NCBI RefSeq assembly: GCF_900177815.1
Contig: NZ_FXAZ01000001.1
Coordinates: forward strand, 1-64,000
Origin: Paenibacillus aquistagni
Lineage (GTDB): Bacteria > Bacillota > Bacilli > Paenibacillales > Paenibacillaceae
Direction: 5' to 3'
Length of the DNA stretch: 64,000 nt
The notes under the pieces were generated by a model, which saw nothing but the letters and a program-made list of their open reading frames with translations, did no database searches and was not told the DNA's origin. The stretch's first letter is position 1. Each line of letters opens with the position of its first letter. Below, one piece after another: positions 61,142 through 64,000 of this stretch. A program made the position numbers and the translations under genes.

Positions 61142-63514
61142 ATGCTTCAATCACGAACAAGATGGCGAATGACGGAGATGTCAGAAGAGCGTGTAACACA
61201 ACTGGCAGAGGAAACTGGATTGTCCCCTTTGCTTGCCAAGATGCTGCTCATACGTGGAGTTGACAATAAGGACAGCGTACAGCACTTTTTGCATGATGGC
61301 ACAGAAGCGCTTTTAGACCCCTTCAAGCTGGCAGGAATGAGAGAAGCGGTTCTGCGTATACAGGAAGCTTTGCAATCCCATGAGCGAATATGGATATATG
61401 GAGATTATGATGCGGATGGCGTATCTAGCACCTCATTGCTCGTTCATCTTATGCGTCAGTTAGAAGCGAACTTCGACTATTATATTCCGCACCGGGCGAA
61501 TGAAGGCTACGGGCTGAATACACGAGCCATAGATCTTGCGAAAGAGCAAGGTGTGACTTTAATTGTAACGGTGGATACAGGCATCAGTGCTGTTGAACAA
61601 GTGGCCTATGCTAAAGCGCTTGGCATCGACATCGTTGTTACGGACCACCACGAGCCGCCCGAGGAGCTGCCAGAGGCTTATGCTTTGGTGAATCCCAAGC
61701 TGCCGTATTGCCCTTATCCTTTCAAGGGACTAGCAGGGGTAGGGGTTGCATTCAAGCTGGCTCATGCACTATTGGGCGAAGTCCCTTATCATCTATTGGA
61801 GCTGGCTGCAATTGGCACGATTGCAGATTTGATGCCTCTGATGGGGGAAAACCGAGTGATTGTTCGCGAAGCGCTTAAGCGGATGCAGCACTCGCAGTAT
61901 CCTGGCATCAAAGCCTTAATGGCGGTTGGCAATATCGAGCCACAAGCCGTCAATTCAATTAGTGTTGCTTTCTCAATGGCACCTAGAATTAACGCCAGCG
62001 GGCGGCTGGAGCACGCGGGAATCGCTGTTGAACTGATGACAACCGATGATGATCAGGTTGCTGTGGAGATTGCATCAGAACTTGATCGGCTGAATAAGGA
62101 GCGTCAAAAGCTTGTCGAGACGATGGTGAAGGAAGCAGAACAGCAGCTTGCAGAGAAGATTGAGCTGTATGGAGAGGTTCCCAAGGTCATTGTACTATCG
62201 AATGCAAGTTGGAATGTGGGCGTCATCGGCATTGTAGCCTCTAAGATTGTAGATCGTTACTACCGTCCCACTTTTATTCTTGGCATTGATGAAGCTACCG
62301 GTAAGTGCAAAGGGTCTGCGCGTTCAATCGATGGATTTGACTTATATGAGTCCATGACGGAGATAAAGGATGTATTTGAGCACTATGGTGGACATACTGC
62401 AGCAGCAGGCATGACCGTGTCTCAGGAGAAGCTTGCTGAGTTAGAGAGCCGCTTGATCGAGGTGGCAGACCGAGTGCTGAACGAGGAGCATTTTATTCCA
62501 TGCACAGACGTAGATGCGGCTTGTGAACTGCAGGACATCTCCTTGAAGACGATTGAGGAGCTAAGTCTGTTAGAACCTTATGGGATGGGGAATTCCAGCC
62601 CACGTGTTCTGATTCACAGCGCTGTAGTAGCCGAGACGCGTACAATGGGCAAGGAAGGACAGCATCTGAAGATCATGCTGAAGCAGAACCAGGCGGCCAT
62701 GGATGCAGTAGCCTTCCAGAAGGGGGCGCTTAAGGATCGCATAGCGGATCAGGTGCAGGTGGAGGTGCTGGGTGAGCTCAGCATCAACGAATGGAACGGA
62801 TCACGCAAGCCGCAGCTGATGCTGCAGGATATTCGGATTAACGAACGTCAGCTTTTTGACTATCGATATTGTTCTGATCCTGTTCAGACAGCGGTGCAGC
62901 TGGCCCGCAAGCTTAATGATTCGATTGCTGGAGCGGCAGTCTGGTCAACAACGCTTAAGGAAGCAGGAGTGCATGCTGCGGAATCATTTGTTGATTGTCT
63001 AGATCGACAAACTGAAGATAATTCCTCTTTCCAAGAGCATGTAAAGGATGTTATCATCAGTTCGGTACCTGAATCGGCCGAGGCCTATTTAGCTCTAGCC
63101 AAGCGATATCCTGCCATGCAGAGAATGCATGTGGTGCTGCCAAAAGAACCGTCGGCGGGCAAGCTTAGAGCACCTAGCCGTCAGATGATTGTTCCCGTAT
63201 TTGCACACTTGCGAGAGCTCGGATCTTGGAAGGATGAGGAAAGCACGCTGCAGGCTATTTCATTGCGAACAGGTATGTCCAAGAGAGAGTTGCGCATCCT
63301 TATGAATGTGTTTGCTGATTTGGCTTTTGTTCAGGTGGAAGAGCAGGTGTCTGGCTGTACGTACGAGATGGTGAAGGAACCGAAGAAAACATCCTTGGAA
63401 AGTTCAAGCTGTTATCAAGCGTGGTCTGCTCAAAGCGAGTGGGAATCACTATGGTACCGTGGAACGGCAGCTGAACTGCGCGAGAAGCTGCTGGCGCCTT
63501 GGAATAAGCATTAG
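61142..63514 (+). CDS. recJ: Single-stranded-DNA-specific exonuclease RecJ
   Basis: 790 residues, the long form of Bacillota. DHH core: IYGDYDADGVSSTSL (motif I), TVDTGISAVEQ, VTDHHEPPEELPEA, and APRINASGRLEHAG; DHHA1 motif YGGHTAAAGM near residue 420; OB region around 465-580; and a ~210-residue C-terminal extension. RecJ degrades 5' single-stranded DNA in mismatch and recombination repair. AAAGGAGAG precedes the ATG. Confidence 0.96.
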   Translation: MLQSRTRWRMTEMSEERVTQLAEETGLSPLLAKMLLIRGVDNKDSVQHFLHDGTEALLDPFKLAGMREAVLRIQEALQSHERIWIYGDYDADGVSSTSLLVHLMRQLEANFDYYIPHRANEGYGLNTRAIDLAKEQGVTLIVTVDTGISAVEQVAYAKALGIDIVVTDHHEPPEELPEAYALVNPKLPYCPYPFKGLAGVGVAFKLAHALLGEVPYHLLELAAIGTIADLMPLMGENRVIVREALKRMQHSQYPGIKALMAVGNIEPQAVNSISVAFSMAPRINASGRLEHAGIAVELMTTDDDQVAVEIASELDRLNKERQKLVETMVKEAEQQLAEKIELYGEVPKVIVLSNASWNVGVIGIVASKIVDRYYRPTFILGIDEATGKCKGSARSIDGFDLYESMTEIKDVFEHYGGHTAAAGMTVSQEKLAELESRLIEVADRVLNEEHFIPCTDVDAACELQDISLKTIEELSLLEPYGMGNSSPRVLIHSAVVAETRTMGKEGQHLKIMLKQNQAAMDAVAFQKGALKDRIADQVQVEVLGELSINEWNGSRKPQLMLQDIRINERQLFDYRYCSDPVQTAVQLARKLNDSIAGAAVWSTTLKEAGVHAAESFVDCLDRQTEDNSSFQEHVKDVIISSVPESAEAYLALAKRYPAMQRMHVVLPKEPSAGKLRAPSRQMIVPVFAHLRELGSWKDEESTLQAISLRTGMSKRELRILMNVFADLAFVQVEEQVSGCTYEMVKEPKKTSLESSSCYQAWSAQSEWESLWYRGTAAELREKLLAPWNKH

Positions 63515-63638
63515 GCATGATTCATGTTATCCATTTATACACGATAGAAGCGATGTCAGCAGGCGATTCCTTCTTTGAGAGTTGACTCTTCGAAGCATCC
63601 TTCTACATATTCTTTACTGTTCAAGGAGGAACCCTTTA

Positions 63639-64000
63639 ATGGATTTTAAGTCTTATATTCGAGTGATCGAGGATTTCCCGAAGCCGGGAATCAGCTTTAA
63701 GGATATTACAACGCTCTTGAAGGATGGAGATGCTTATCGCGCCTCGATTCAAGCGATTGAAGATCTGGTAAAGGATTTGGAGATTGACGTCATTGCTGGC
63801 CCTGAGGCAAGAGGCTTCGTTGTTGGCGCACCGTTGGCGGTTCAGATGGGCAAAGGCTTTGTCCCGATTCGCAAAAGCGGCAAGCTTCCAGGCAAAACGG
63901 TAGAGCAGGGCTATGATCTTGAATATGGCAGCGACAAGCTTGCTGTTCATGACGATGCGATTCAGCCCGGACAAAAAGTATTGATTGCCGACGATCTTCT
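63639..64000 (+). CDS. apt: Adenine phosphoribosyltransferase (partial)
   Basis: The first 120 residues; the gene runs off the window. [20 protein letters not shown] at the start, [16 protein letters not shown] near residue 55, the flexible-loop sequence [15 protein letters not shown], and the beginning of the PRPP-binding loop VLIADDLL at the end. Apt makes AMP from adenine and PRPP. AAGGAGG is nine bases before the ATG. In Bacillota apt follows recJ. Confidence 0.97.
   Translation, partial: MDFKSYIRVIEDFPKPGISFKDITTLLKDGDAYRASIQAIEDLVKDLEIDVIAGPEARGFVVGAPLAVQMGKGFVPIRKSGKLPGKTVEQGYDLEYGSDKLAVHDDAIQPGQKVLIADDL

Overview
The window looks like chromosomal DNA of a spore-forming, low-to-mid GC member of the Bacillota, most likely Paenibacillus or a close relative. 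The evidence is the gene content and order: a bofC / ruvC-ruvA-ruvB / spoIID-lytB / queA-tgt-yajC-yrzE-yrbG-spoVB-comN-secD-secF-recJ-apt block, a complete sigY-yxlCDEFG operon, strong GGAGG ribosome binding sites and several genes starting at TTG or GTG. The species call is inference from gene recognition, not from a database search.

Layout. 1-1255: 3' end of a 23S rRNA gene, a 5S rRNA and nine tRNAs. 1436-3964: MATE efflux protein, YtxJ and a DUF1360 protein. 4088-18574: a spore-surface region with a CgeB-like glycosyltransferase, a SPOCS/DUF3794-type protein, two large proteins with C-terminal coiled coils (one with a sialidase Asp-box), an apparently non-catalytic amidase-like protein next to a JAMM metalloprotease, unknown surface-type proteins, methyltransferases, an acetyltransferase, a large DUF4214-GT2-GT4 fusion and a DUF1796 protein. 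Sequences resembling mother-cell sigma-K promoters (AC, 16 bp, CATAnnnTA) lie in front of several of these genes. 18575-28847: a block of accessory genes that appears to interrupt the glycosylation region (MerR regulator and UcpA dehydrogenase, a possible vitamin B6 group yggS/benE-like/mocR, a sigma-factor remnant, and an AT-rich three-gene ABC operon of the lactococcin-972 type). 28848-32939: four more glycosyltransferases on the minus strand, related to those before the break. 33068-36046: AraC regulator divergent from a GHL6/GH42-like glycosidase. 36268-36777: promoter, four tRNAs and terminator. 37020-38458: PAP2 phosphatase, DUF1540 small protein and VOC protein, with an isolated Fur-box-like site. 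38761-41945: sigY operon with its own candidate promoter. 42038-64000: the conserved core block, with an antiporter, a second PAP2 protein and an ArsB/NhaD transporter added in.

How the genes work together. The spore-surface region and the second glycosyltransferase group together look like a system that builds a glycosylated outer spore layer: scaffold proteins, sugar transfer and modification (methyl and acetyl groups), and a protease/pseudo-amidase pair that may process them. The core block covers Holliday-junction processing (RuvABC), tRNA queuosine synthesis (QueA, Tgt), protein secretion (YajC, SecD, SecF), spore cortex precursor export (SpoVB), single-strand DNA exonuclease (RecJ) and purine salvage (Apt). 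The most notable points are the pseudo-amidase/JAMM pair with an exact sigma-K-type promoter, the Asp-box/coiled-coil proteins, a hairpin that would hide the bofC ribosome binding site, a MerR-type 19-bp-spacer promoter in front of a stop-interrupted reading frame, and a nested inverted repeat downstream of yajC.
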